From positions 186,001 through 250,000 of the forward strand of contig JAFDZC010000005.1 in the NCBI GenBank assembly GCA_018267095.1: a stretch of DNA of 64,000 nucleotides. The letters are read 5' to 3'. Positions within the stretch are counted from its first letter, which is position 1. Every line of letters starts with the position of its first letter. Positions 44,343-53,495 of this stretch are shown here, one piece after another. The translations under genes were made by a program, and so were the position numbers. The stretch comes from Bacteroidota bacterium. Its GTDB lineage: Bacteria > Bacteroidota > Bacteroidia > Flavobacteriales > Flavobacteriaceae. Below the pieces are notes generated by a model. The model was not told the origin of the DNA. It saw only the letters and a program-made list of their open reading frames with translations, and searched no databases.

Positions 44343-45173
44343 TTATTTGTATACACGCACGTAGTCAATGACCATTTTTTGCGGAAATGGCGTTTGATTG
44401 GTTGGATTGCCCACGTAGTTTCCGCCGACAGCCACATTGAGAATCATAAAAAACGGATGGTCATATACCCAATTTCCGGGAACATCAGATTTACCGATGC
44501 GTTTGTACAGAAATCCGTCTACAAAAAAATCAATTTTATCGGTGTCCCACTCTACCGCAAAAATGTGGAAGTCCTTGTCAAAGCGGTTGTTCTGCAAAGT
44601 ATAACTTCCTGAGATGGCGTTGGCTCCGGAATAACCCGGACCATGGACCGTTCCGTTGATGATGCTTGGTTTTTGACCGCGCAGTTCCATGATGTCTATT
44701 TCTCCGCAATTTGGCCACGAAACCTCATCGATGTTGCTGCCCAAAAGCCAAAATGCCGGCCACAAACCTTGTCCGTAGGGTGTAATCAATCTGGCCTCGA
44801 ACCGGCCATAAGCTTGTGAAAACAAATCTTTGGTTTTGATGCGTGCCGAGGTATATTGAGAAGATTGATAATTTTCTTTCAAGGCTGTAATGACCAAATT
44901 TCCGGAACCATCCAATGAAATATTCGACGGTCTGTTGGTGTAATTCTGTAATTCTTGATTGCCCCAACCATTGCTCCCGGTTCCCAAGTCAAAAGCCCAT
45001 TTTGCTGCATCGGGTAAGGTTCCGGCTTCGCCTTCAAATTCATCGCTCCAAGTAAGTTGCCAATTTCGTGACGGAATGTATTGCGATTTATCATCAGAAT
45101 TACATCCCAGCAACAAGGAAGCAAAAAGGACGCTGACAACTGCGTATTTCATAATTCTATTTTTTGTGTTCAT
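44343..45173 (-). CDS. Surface GH16 lipoprotein (laminarinase-like)
   Basis: 276 residues from the ATG at 45173; ATGs at 45197 (one base after the preceding stop) and 45152 are alternatives. The lipobox LLLGC puts the lipid on Cys24 and is followed by NSDDK, which contains the SDD core of the flavobacterial surface-export signal. The GH16 catalytic motif is EIDIME (Glu158, Asp160, Glu163). WPAFWLLG and a W-x-D-K-I-D-F-F-V-D-G strand are further GH16 features. It should cut beta-1,3-glucan at the cell surface and feed the operon. It is 68 bases upstream of the phosphorylase gene. Confidence 0.92.
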   Translation of the reverse strand: MNTKNRIMKYAVVSVLFASLLLGCNSDDKSQYIPSRNWQLTWSDEFEGEAGTLPDAAKWAFDLGTGSNGWGNQELQNYTNRPSNISLDGSGNLVITALKENYQSSQYTSARIKTKDLFSQAYGRFEARLITPYGQGLWPAFWLLGSNIDEVSWPNCGEIDIMELRGQKPSIINGTVHGPGYSGANAISGSYTLQNNRFDKDFHIFAVEWDTDKIDFFVDGFLYKRIGKSDVPGNWVYDHPFFMILNVAVGGNYVGNPTNQTPFPQKMVIDYVRVYK

Positions 45174-45198
45174 GGTGTTTTGTTTGTTGGATTCCATT

Positions 45199-47067
45199 TT
45201 AGTTTCGGAAATAAATGTTGTCGAGGTAAATGGTACCGTTTCCGTCGAACTTCATCTGTATGAGGTTGCTTAAATTGACCGGTGAAAAAGAACTCAGCGG
45301 AATATCAATACTGCGCCAACCTCCAGTGGATGGAACCGTAAGCACTACCGCCTTTTCAACTGGACCGGGGCTAATCAGATATACTTTGAGACTTGTAGAA
45401 TTGGCCGTGTAATAATCTAAATGCAAGAAGTTTTTACCGGTAACATTCTGTGGACTTCCGAACTGTAAACCTTGATAATTCAAACCGGCATAACGCAAGG
45501 TATTGTTACCGGCAATCGAAACTTGAGTGGTAACGGTAGCTTGCCCCCAATTCGGGTTGTAGTCTGAACCGGCTACATTGCTGTACGCATCGCTGAAGAT
45601 AGAAATCACATCCGCTGCAGCAGTGGTAGGTGTCGGCGCTGCTGAAGTTGGCACAGCCGGAATCACGCTTCCGTCGTTGTAGAAATAGATGTTATCTGCG
45701 TAAAAATTTGAGATATTAGTTCCTTCAAAAATAATCTGGGCCAAATGAGTTTTACTGGCCAACCCAGTCAAACTTGACAAAGGAATATTCAAACCTACCC
45801 AGTTTTGAGCGGTAATGGTGGGCGGTGTAAAGGTAGTGACATGGTTGGTGTCATCGCCCCCACCAAACGCTGCATTGGCTCCGAAATCAACCACATTAAT
45901 TTTAAAAGTAGTCCCCGCCACAATAGGATTCGGCAAAAATAAATCTACGTGTAAATGCGACATATTCGAAGCGTCTATGGTAGGCGCACTGAACTCAATA
46001 CCCACAAAATTAAAATTGGTGTAGTTGAGCACTCGGTCACCTTCTACTTCAAAATCAGCAGATTGCGTAGTTTGGTACGGCTGATAGTAACCATTGTAGT
46101 AATTCACCGGTACATTGCTGTAGGCCTCGCTAAAAATAGAAATGACAGTTGAAGGATTTCTGGTAGGTGTTGGTGCATGGTTGAACACCCCAAATGAGTT
46201 TAAGGTCAATGAACCGGCTGCTGCTTCACCGCCTAATTTTGCAGTGATAACGGTAGTTCCTGCGCCATTGGTGGTCACATTTCCGGAAGCATCTACCGAG
46301 GCCACCGCTGGATTTGAAGAACTAAAATCTAAATAACCCGGTGATATCACCATCGATTGGTTGATGCCATTGGGCATATTTACGGTGTACTTGAGTCCGC
46401 TGATGGTGGTTTGTACGCCATTGAAAGAAGTTTCGGTCTTGTTGGCGCCCTCCAAAATAGAAGCTTGTCCATGAGCTAGGGTTCCGAGTTTTTCAAATTG
46501 TACGTTGTCCATCCAAAATGAGTAACCATTCCCATTTTCAGGGCCTTCAGAAACCAATAGCATCCCTTTTTCAGCCTTTAACTTAGACGGATCCGGCAGC
46601 GGTATGATGTATTTTTTCCAAGTGGTGCTGATGGGTAAACCATTGAGGGTTGCTTGATATTTATTGAGTCCGAAATCATTTCCAAAACCTACCACGTCAA
46701 TAGTAGCTGCTTGGGTGGCTTTGGCCCAAAAAGTCAAGGCATCGTAGCCCGATAAATCACGTGGAACCGAAGTTAAAAAAACACCGCCGGCATAAGTTCC
46801 TTCGGGATCATTGACGCTCGGTACATCAAAGCGCATCGATGCACTCGAATTGTTGTAGGTCACTTCATTATCCACTTGAAAAGCGGTTAAAACGGAACCT
46901 GAAAATGCCCCGTATCCAAGGGATGAACTGAATCCGTCGATAAAAACTTCAGGGTTCTTGTTGTAGCTGGCTTCTTGAAAATCTTTTGGATCATTTTCAC
47001 AACCCAAAAAAGGAATCAGTGCGAGCAATAGCCATCCATATTTTATTTGTTGAACTTTTGATTTCAT
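45199..47067 (-). CDS. Surface glycan-binding lipoprotein with Big_2 and two repeated modules
   Basis: 622 residues. The lipobox FLGC puts the lipid on Cys23; the following ENDPKDFQE is acidic and fits surface export. Residues ~35-190 form an N-terminal beta-sandwich that looks like a carbohydrate-binding domain (FWMDNVQFEKLG at its end). A Big_2-type domain follows (about 215-295; PAVASVDASGNVTTNGAGTT). Two modules (about 300-465 and 475-622) open with APTPT and carry VISIFS-AYSNV and ends in ADNIYFYN / LDNIYFRN. The same module makes up the T9SS protein at 53496. It probably captures beta-glucan at the surface, in the role SusE/F play elsewhere. No catalytic motif. Confidence 0.82.
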   Translation of the reverse strand: MKSKVQQIKYGWLLLALIPFLGCENDPKDFQEASYNKNPEVFIDGFSSSLGYGAFSGSVLTAFQVDNEVTYNNSSASMRFDVPSVNDPEGTYAGGVFLTSVPRDLSGYDALTFWAKATQAATIDVVGFGNDFGLNKYQATLNGLPISTTWKKYIIPLPDPSKLKAEKGMLLVSEGPENGNGYSFWMDNVQFEKLGTLAHGQASILEGANKTETSFNGVQTTISGLKYTVNMPNGINQSMVISPGYLDFSSSNPAVASVDASGNVTTNGAGTTVITAKLGGEAAAGSLTLNSFGVFNHAPTPTRNPSTVISIFSEAYSNVPVNYYNGYYQPYQTTQSADFEVEGDRVLNYTNFNFVGIEFSAPTIDASNMSHLHVDLFLPNPIVAGTTFKINVVDFGANAAFGGGDDTNHVTTFTPPTITAQNWVGLNIPLSSLTGLASKTHLAQIIFEGTNISNFYADNIYFYNDGSVIPAVPTSAAPTPTTAAADVISIFSDAYSNVAGSDYNPNWGQATVTTQVSIAGNNTLRYAGLNYQGLQFGSPQNVTGKNFLHLDYYTANSTSLKVYLISPGPVEKAVVLTVPSTGGWRSIDIPLSSFSPVNLSNLIQMKFDGNGTIYLDNIYFRN

Positions 47068-47106
47068 ATATCAATCTTTTTGTTTTCGTTTATAATGAAG
47101 CAAGTC

Positions 47107-50100
47107 TTAATTGCCAATGTTGATGTGTACATAGGTTCTGATTTCCCACTCTGAACCATTCGGAAAACCAATCGCGTTGGGATCAGGAACCCAGTTTCCG
47201 GCGGCGTTCATCACTTGCGTTGGGTTGTAACGCGGTGAATATTTATCGAGTGAACGCCAAGTGCCACGGATACCAATACGGGTGCCCGGCAGAAGGAACC
47301 AATTAGGTTTTTGAATTTCGGTGGACAAATCAGTCATGAGTTGCAACGGGAAAGTCAAGTTAAAATCGCGGTGGTAATCATACGGACCCCAATCATTGAC
47401 TTTGACAAAAGTGCTGAGTTTGATTTTGTTCCAAATCACACGCAAATCCATACCATAGCGATTAATCGTGCGCGCGTCACTTCCGTTGGCTTGTGCATCA
47501 CCTCCGTAAAAATTGGCAATCAAACCGAAATCACTGGTAATTTTTGAAACTACACGCGCATTGGCTTCCCATAAATCTTTGGCCGGAGCAGCGCCAGGAA
47601 AAGCAAAGGTGGTTCTTCCGTCACCAAAAATACCAATGGCAGCATCTTGTGTAGTCGGTAAGTGTCTGTATACAAAACCGGCGCTCAGTGCAAATTTTGC
47701 ATCTTCAGATTTATCATTGTCCCATTCATACATCCAACTGCCCGGTGTTGGGTCATAGGTGAATAAAATTTCACCGGCTACTTGCTCTCGGTTACTGCGA
47801 ACTACAAACGGATCGTCGAGAATATTTCGAGGTCTGCCCGGTGCTGCTACTGTTGAAGGAATCGGACCTTCAATCGGTTTTTGCCACAAAAAGTTTGGTG
47901 CAATTTGAAACTTGCCAATGTTATAGGTGAGTCCGCTTAAGAAGTTGTATTGGTTACCGTTTCCGCTGTCTTTGAGTTTCCATCCGGTAAACGTTTGGGT
48001 GTAATCACCGCCTCCGTTGGCTACCAAGCCCATCGCTGCGCCTTGTCCGTACCAATTGAACTTGCCACCGGTGTAGGTGAACTTCACTTTTCCGCCCCAA
48101 TTGTCTTTGGATTCAATTTGCGTTTGATATACTTTTTCAACTCCGGCTTCTTTACGGTAGACTTGATAATCGCGTCCGTTGAGCGGTTGACCACCCCAAA
48201 TTCCGCCTAAATCAACGGCAAATTTTCCGAATTTACGGTTCACATGCAAAGTCAATCTTCTGGTTTTGGGTTGCGGAACAGCGAAGGAACTTTGGGTGTT
48301 GCCTTGTTGATCAATGTCTTCATGAAAAACTGTAGTCAAATTGAATTTTGATACTGTCTTTGAGTATTTGAGCAATAAAGCCGGATTGGCGCCCCACCAC
48401 AATTGCGGTCCAAAAGCCAATTTCAATCCGTTCAGTGCTTTTTTGCCTTCAACTTCAAAACCAAAAGGAGCAGCGCCGTTGTAAATATCGATCTGCGGTC
48501 CGTAGTTGGCTTCGGGATACAAACCAAAAAAGTCGCCTTCATAACCCCAATGGTAATGGCCGGTTCTGTAAAAACCTGTCAAATTGAAATAATTGTGGTT
48601 CCAATTGTAGCTGGCTTTGTAGACTTGAACTCGGTTGTTCGATTCTAGGGTAACATCTCCGTTGTCACTGTTGACAATAACGGGACGACCTCGGTTTTCA
48701 TAAAAAATCTGATCAATTGGGTTTTTGGCGACACTTCCAATGACGTTGAACTCTACATTGGCACTTGAATTGGCCGATGGATTGGCAGCTACGCCTATAT
48801 AGTAGGATTCCATGTGATCAAACCCTAACTTATTCGGATATTGTGTGCTGTTGGGATCGGCATCTTTTGGTGTGGTAATTAAGTCACCGCCGGTATTGAA
48901 TGTGGTAAATTCAGCCGAAAGTCTGCTGAATCTTATTTTGCTGTTTTTGTCTGAGTCTAATGCTGCTTTGTCGGCTCTGGCTCTGAGTGTGGCATCGGTG
49001 AGTTGAACTTTGTCAAAATAACTGTTGATCGAAGCTAAAGTTGTCCCCGGAGCATATGGGTTGAATTGATGAATTTCTTTGAGTAAGTAATAAGCCGAAC
49101 GCGGGTAGAGTTGATAAAATCCTTTTTCATCGGTGGCCCCTTTGGCGCAAATGCCGAACCACTCTTCGTTCATGTTGTTCTCGCCTTCTGTGTAGTCTTT
49201 TTGATACCCGCCGTTGGACCAAGAGGCGTTTGAATCATGCACATCGAGGTTTTTGGTTTGTGCGTATTTCCACCAGCCATCGCTGAATTGAAAAGTAAAA
49301 CCACCCAGTGAATTCCCTGATTTTCCCAATCCGGCTGCATGCTCATAAATTTCTTTCCAGTTGCCTTTGAGGTAAAACGCCTGCGCATTTTGATCTTCGT
49401 GTTGCGTCAACACATTAAAAGCATCGGCTCCGAATTCTGAAAAGAAAACCGGTTTTCCGTATTCTTTTTTCACTCGATCAAACAAATCTCCAAAAGAAAC
49501 CCCACGATAAACGTTGGTTCCAAGAATATCTACATCTTTACACTCGGCAGCAATCAAATCCAAAAACAACAAATCTCCGTTGCAAATGGCTACCGGATGC
49601 TGTTTGTCAATCGATTTAACCGCTACAGCCGCTTGATTAAAAAGTTGATACAATGACTGAGCTCTGAGGGTTGATTTACGGTCTTTAATCGGAATATCTT
49701 CGGTTTCAGCACCATCCCAAAACAAGCCATAGTTGTTTTCATTACCCAGCAAAAACAACAACAAACCTTGTGTGTCTTTGTATTCTGAAGCCAGTTGTTT
49801 TACTTCGTCTAAGAGCAAGGTTTGCGTTTTTAGGTCAGCATAATCGGTAATGGGTTTCCAAACACCCTCAATGGTAAGTCCGTAGCGACCAAAAGAGTGA
49901 TTTACGACCGTGTAAATTCCGTAGTTTTTGTAGATGTACTCAATCCATTTTTTGGGAATACCGCTGTAAACGCGAATGGTGTTTACACCCATGTTTTGCA
50001 ACATGCCCATTTCATTGTCGAGCGCTTGTGCAATAAAGGCGTCCGGTTGCTTCCACAAACTATAAGAATAATTAGTTCCGATGGGAAAATAATCCCAATT

Positions 50101-50241
50101 CATCCCATTAATCATAAAATCTCTTCCATCTACTTTGAGTTTCATTTCACCATTGGTTTGTTCGACAAAAACCTGATGCCCTTGTGAAAAAACCAATGAA
50201 CTGAATAAAGTAAATGTGAGTAAAAGAGTAATTTTTTTCAT
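47107..50241 (-). CDS. Clan GH-A glycosidase fused to an outer-membrane beta-barrel
   Basis: 1044 residues. Signal peptide to about residue 19 (SLVFSQ). Residues ~30-410 form a TIM-barrel glycosidase of clan GH-A (GH2/GH5/GH72-like): VNTIRVYSG, acid/base Glu168 in LLGNENNYG, GTNVYRG, nucleophile Glu269 in FFSEFGADAF, and FTFQFSDGWWKY. A short linker (about 410-480) leads to residues ~480-1044, a series of amphipathic strands with Tyr/Trp girdles (for example FNLTGFYRTGHYHWGYEG, LTLHVNRKFGKFAVDLGGIWGG) and turns rich in Gly, Asn and Asp, typical of a 16-18-strand porin. No TonB box or plug domain is seen. This is the only outer-membrane channel in the locus and may serve in place of SusC/D. 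Confidence 0.85.
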   Translation of the reverse strand: MKKITLLLTFTLFSSLVFSQGHQVFVEQTNGEMKLKVDGRDFMINGMNWDYFPIGTNYSYSLWKQPDAFIAQALDNEMGMLQNMGVNTIRVYSGIPKKWIEYIYKNYGIYTVVNHSFGRYGLTIEGVWKPITDYADLKTQTLLLDEVKQLASEYKDTQGLLLFLLGNENNYGLFWDGAETEDIPIKDRKSTLRAQSLYQLFNQAAVAVKSIDKQHPVAICNGDLLFLDLIAAECKDVDILGTNVYRGVSFGDLFDRVKKEYGKPVFFSEFGADAFNVLTQHEDQNAQAFYLKGNWKEIYEHAAGLGKSGNSLGGFTFQFSDGWWKYAQTKNLDVHDSNASWSNGGYQKDYTEGENNMNEEWFGICAKGATDEKGFYQLYPRSAYYLLKEIHQFNPYAPGTTLASINSYFDKVQLTDATLRARADKAALDSDKNSKIRFSRLSAEFTTFNTGGDLITTPKDADPNSTQYPNKLGFDHMESYYIGVAANPSANSSANVEFNVIGSVAKNPIDQIFYENRGRPVIVNSDNGDVTLESNNRVQVYKASYNWNHNYFNLTGFYRTGHYHWGYEGDFFGLYPEANYGPQIDIYNGAAPFGFEVEGKKALNGLKLAFGPQLWWGANPALLLKYSKTVSKFNLTTVFHEDIDQQGNTQSSFAVPQPKTRRLTLHVNRKFGKFAVDLGGIWGGQPLNGRDYQVYRKEAGVEKVYQTQIESKDNWGGKVKFTYTGGKFNWYGQGAAMGLVANGGGDYTQTFTGWKLKDSGNGNQYNFLSGLTYNIGKFQIAPNFLWQKPIEGPIPSTVAAPGRPRNILDDPFVVRSNREQVAGEILFTYDPTPGSWMYEWDNDKSEDAKFALSAGFVYRHLPTTQDAAIGIFGDGRTTFAFPGAAPAKDLWEANARVVSKITSDFGLIANFYGGDAQANGSDARTINRYGMDLRVIWNKIKLSTFVKVNDWGPYDYHRDFNLTFPLQLMTDLSTEIQKPNWFLLPGTRIGIRGTWRSLDKYSPRYNPTQVMNAAGNWVPDPNAIGFPNGSEWEIRTYVHINIGN

Positions 50242-50407
50242 GTTCGTTTATTTTAATGTAATGTCCTGAAAGAATTTCTAATTGTGAATTTTGATACAAT
50301 TCATCGCCGTCAATTTAACTCAGAAAAAATATTAGGTAAAGAGCGTTTTTATTTAACCTAAACTTAACTTTTTCAGACGAACCAGTTTGTAACAATGTGT
50401 TCATACA

Positions 50408-50521
50408 AACTATACAAATCAAAAAAATGATTTAAAATTATGATTTTCAATTATTTAAATTAAAAAAAGAGCATGATTCGCCGTGGGTGAAAATCACAGT
50501 TTGTATAGTTGATGTATAGTT
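50408..50521. promoter_or_regulatory. Candidate operator cluster (AACTATACA x3)
   Basis: AACTATACA lies at 50408-50416 and its reverse complement TGTATAGTT at 50502-50510 and 50513-50521. The last two are direct copies 11 bp apart, one helical turn. Sites 50408-50418 and 50500-50510 form an 11-bp perfect inverted repeat. The cluster lies in the 302-base gap between the regulator gene and the porin-fusion operon, upstream of that operon. No good TAnnTTTG box is seen on the minus strand here, as expected for an activator-dependent promoter. The rest of the gap is AT-rich and holds no gene. Confidence 0.6.
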
Positions 50522-50543
50522 TTATTTGAAGAAAAAAGACTCG

Positions 50544-53357
50544 TTATATAGACAAAATATACTCTACCAAACCCATTTCATGCGGTAAATCCATTTTTTT
50601 ACGCAAACGATATCGTTTGATTTCAACACTTCGGACCGAAATATTGAGTAGTGGAGCTATTTCTTTGGAGGAAAGATTGAGTCTGAGGTATGCACACAAA
50701 CGCAAATCATTGGGCGTGAGCGACGAATGAGCCGCTTTGACTTTTTTGAGAAAATCTTTATCAGTGGTGTCAAAAGCTTCTTTGAAAATTTTCCAATTGT
50801 CTTCTTCTGAAATGTTTTTGGTGATGGTATTGATGAGCGATTTGACACTTCTGTTGCTCTCGCCAGCGGTATTTTTTAAATCTTCTTTGATGATGGAAAG
50901 CAATTCATTTTTACTAACCAAACTCATGGATGATGCCGCCAAAGCCTTGTTTTTAGAATCGACATCTTGCGACAGTTGCTCGTTGCGCAAAATCATCAAT
51001 TGACGTTCGTTTTCAAGCTCTTGAATTTCGAGTAAAAGATTATTCTCTTCGATGAGCTTTTCTTTTTGCTTTTGATAGTAGTTTTTATAGGCCTTGTGAA
51101 TAAAACGTGCCGATGTCAAAATCAAAATCAAATAAATCAACAAAGCTAAATGAGTTGCATACCAAGGCTTAAGAATCGTAAATTGGTAAGTAGCTATCTT
51201 TTCAGAAGCTGAATTGGCCAATCTGGCTTTTACTTTAAAAACATAAGTTCCCGGCGAAAGATTTTTGAAATTTACGCTGGATTTACTACTCCACTCGGTC
51301 CATTGATCTTGGAAACCTTCGAGTAAATACTGATACTCTGTATTGATGTATTTATTGTATTCGGGAACGGTAAAACTAATCGTGACATTATTCTCGGATG
51401 ATTTCATCTCACCTTCTTGACTGATCGAGATATTACGGTCGTGATGATTGAGTTTACCGGCGCTGACGTTGGTGATGAGCACTTCGTAGTTTTTAAAACT
51501 CAGATCGTTGATGTTGATGGTGTAGTAACCGTCGGTGGTTCCGATGAGATAAACTGAATTGGATAATTTGCTGATGTTCTCATAACCCAACATCGAATTG
51601 GTAAGCGAAGCCGGAATCGGAATGATGTTTTGCTTGAACTGATTGCTAAGTTTACTAATCGTAAAATAGTGAATATAGTTTTTTGAAAACAACCAGATTT
51701 TGTTGGAAGCATCCACGATGAGTTTTCCTGAGGTGTAATCGTCTTTTTCAAAATACTGACTCAAGGTAGACTCTTTTTGAAATTGCTTGGTTTGTTGATT
51801 GAGAACGAAAATTCCGCCTTTGTAGGCATAATAAATCTTGCCGTTGAATTGGACCAAACTGGCATTTTTTCCTTTGGGCGGTTGTTGATAGGCAAACTTC
51901 GACAAGACTTTGGTTCTTTGCGAATCAAGGGTCAACCGAAAAACGCCTTTGTATTCATGACTCAAATAAACTTCGTTACGCGCATCGATTTCAAAATACT
52001 TGGACGAGTAGTTAAAACCTTCTATTTTATTCTTGAAAACCCATTGATTGCCGATTTTTTCCAACACTGAAAGGCCGTAGTAGTTTCCTTGTAATAATTG
52101 ATTTTTTTGCAAAGGAATAGTTGAAAATTTCCAAGTTCCAGACTGCGCAAATATACATTGTGCATTTAATCCATCAATAGTGAAAGTTCCTGAGTCATGT
52201 CCGCAGAAAAGAGTACCGTCATAGGCAAATAAAGACCAAACCTGTCCTTTGGTGCCGGGAATAAATTTAAAAGCATCATTACCCCTATAATCTTTGCAAA
52301 ATAGACCTTGGTTTGAACCAATATAAAGCTTGTTTTTAAACAGAATCGAGGTGTAAACAGTCCCCAGAATACCGGTATTGTCGTAAAAACACTTGACCGG
52401 AGTTTGCAAATTGATGCAATTGATTCCGTTGTCCAATCCAACCCAAAGATTTTGATCAGCATCTTCAAAAAGCGACAAAACCGTGTTGTTGCTCAAGCCT
52501 TTGTTTTGGGTAATATTAAATAAGACGCGACCATCTTTAGAAACAATTAATAGACCGTTTGATATGGTTCCTAAAGCGAAACTCCCGTCTGATAGTTGTT
52601 GAGAACTATATAAACTACTGGTAGACAATATCGGCTCGGCTTGGGTCAAAAATTTAGTCAAGTTGCCTTCGACAAGTTTGTAAAATCCATTAGATTGGGT
52701 GTGGATAAGCAAACCTTCGTCTTGTGCATAAACATTTACAATCTTGTTGGTTAAAAAAATCGGATGGTTCGAAACCAGTTTGCTTTTGCCATTTTCAATT
52801 TCAAAAAGTCCACTCTTTTGGGTCTGAAAAAAAATAGAATTATTTGTAGCGAAAGATCTTATAATATTGTCTTTGGGCGTAATGATGTTGAATTTTTTGG
52901 TCTTGGTATCGTAGATATAAATTTGATTCAGCGATTGAAAAACAACCCATTGCTCGTAGTTGAGAATATTCCAAAATTGTTCGTCGTCTAAAATCTTATT
53001 TTTGATGTTTTTACTCAACGAATGATAAGCAAGTTGTCCGTCAGCCATACGACTCCAATAGCCAAATTCCATAAAACAACCGGTGTATACCTTATTGTCT
53101 ATGACTTTAACCGACCGAATGATGGTTTCGTTTGGAGTGGGATAGAGTTTCCATTTGGAGCCGTTGTATTCAAGTAAGCCTTCATTGTTGGCAAAAAAAA
53201 CAAATCGATTCGAATCTTGAGCAATCATCCAATTTTGATTGCCCGCTCCGTATGTACTTGGACTATACTTAACAATCGGAGGCAATTCTTGAGCCCACAT
53301 AAAATAGGAACAAAAAAAGAAGAATAAAGAGAAAAATCGAATTTTCTGCATGCTCAA
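50544..53357 (-). CDS. Transmembrane one-component regulator: propeller, Y_Y_Y, LuxR-type HTH
   Basis: 937 residues. Signal peptide to ~22 (MWAQE). Residues ~25-650 carry two-component-regulator-propeller blades (for example LSLFEDADQNLWVGLDNGIN), forming a periplasmic propeller pair. A Y_Y_Y domain follows (about 650-727; EYQYLLEGFQDQWTEWS). One transmembrane helix spans about 736-753, then a long coiled coil (about 755-815). The C-terminal LuxR/GerE-type helix-turn-helix is at about 878-935 (LTPNDLRLCAYLRLNLSSKEIAPLLNIS). Histidine kinase and receiver domains are absent, so the periplasmic signal passes directly to the DNA-binding domain. The gene lies between the porin-fusion operon and the T9SS module gene and probably controls both. 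Confidence 0.88.
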   Translation of the reverse strand: MSMQKIRFFSLFFFFCSYFMWAQELPPIVKYSPSTYGAGNQNWMIAQDSNRFVFFANNEGLLEYNGSKWKLYPTPNETIIRSVKVIDNKVYTGCFMEFGYWSRMADGQLAYHSLSKNIKNKILDDEQFWNILNYEQWVVFQSLNQIYIYDTKTKKFNIITPKDNIIRSFATNNSIFFQTQKSGLFEIENGKSKLVSNHPIFLTNKIVNVYAQDEGLLIHTQSNGFYKLVEGNLTKFLTQAEPILSTSSLYSSQQLSDGSFALGTISNGLLIVSKDGRVLFNITQNKGLSNNTVLSLFEDADQNLWVGLDNGINCINLQTPVKCFYDNTGILGTVYTSILFKNKLYIGSNQGLFCKDYRGNDAFKFIPGTKGQVWSLFAYDGTLFCGHDSGTFTIDGLNAQCIFAQSGTWKFSTIPLQKNQLLQGNYYGLSVLEKIGNQWVFKNKIEGFNYSSKYFEIDARNEVYLSHEYKGVFRLTLDSQRTKVLSKFAYQQPPKGKNASLVQFNGKIYYAYKGGIFVLNQQTKQFQKESTLSQYFEKDDYTSGKLIVDASNKIWLFSKNYIHYFTISKLSNQFKQNIIPIPASLTNSMLGYENISKLSNSVYLIGTTDGYYTININDLSFKNYEVLITNVSAGKLNHHDRNISISQEGEMKSSENNVTISFTVPEYNKYINTEYQYLLEGFQDQWTEWSSKSSVNFKNLSPGTYVFKVKARLANSASEKIATYQFTILKPWYATHLALLIYLILILTSARFIHKAYKNYYQKQKEKLIEENNLLLEIQELENERQLMILRNEQLSQDVDSKNKALAASSMSLVSKNELLSIIKEDLKNTAGESNRSVKSLINTITKNISEEDNWKIFKEAFDTTDKDFLKKVKAAHSSLTPNDLRLCAYLRLNLSSKEIAPLLNISVRSVEIKRYRLRKKMDLPHEMGLVEYILSI

Positions 53358-53442
53358 ATCGAGTTACTTAAAATCGCTAATCGAGTTATGTTAAAAGCAC
53401 AACAATTTAGCACAAAATATTACACCGCAAAATAATGGTCAT

Positions 53443-53476
53443 AAAAAAAGCACGCCCTTTAAAAAGAACGTGCTTT
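53443..53476 (-). terminator. Terminator after the T9SS module gene
   Basis: AAAGCACG (53447-53454) pairs with CGTGCTTT (53469-53476), with an inner CTTT/AAAG pairing, and a U-run follows on the minus strand. It separates this gene from the regulator. Confidence 0.8.
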
Positions 53477-53495
53477 AAAATGAACAATGAACAGG

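Noticed and set aside
44276-44437. N-terminal extension of the phosphorylase
   Set aside because: The extra 54 residues overlap the GH16 gene and do not look like an enzyme start or a signal peptide.
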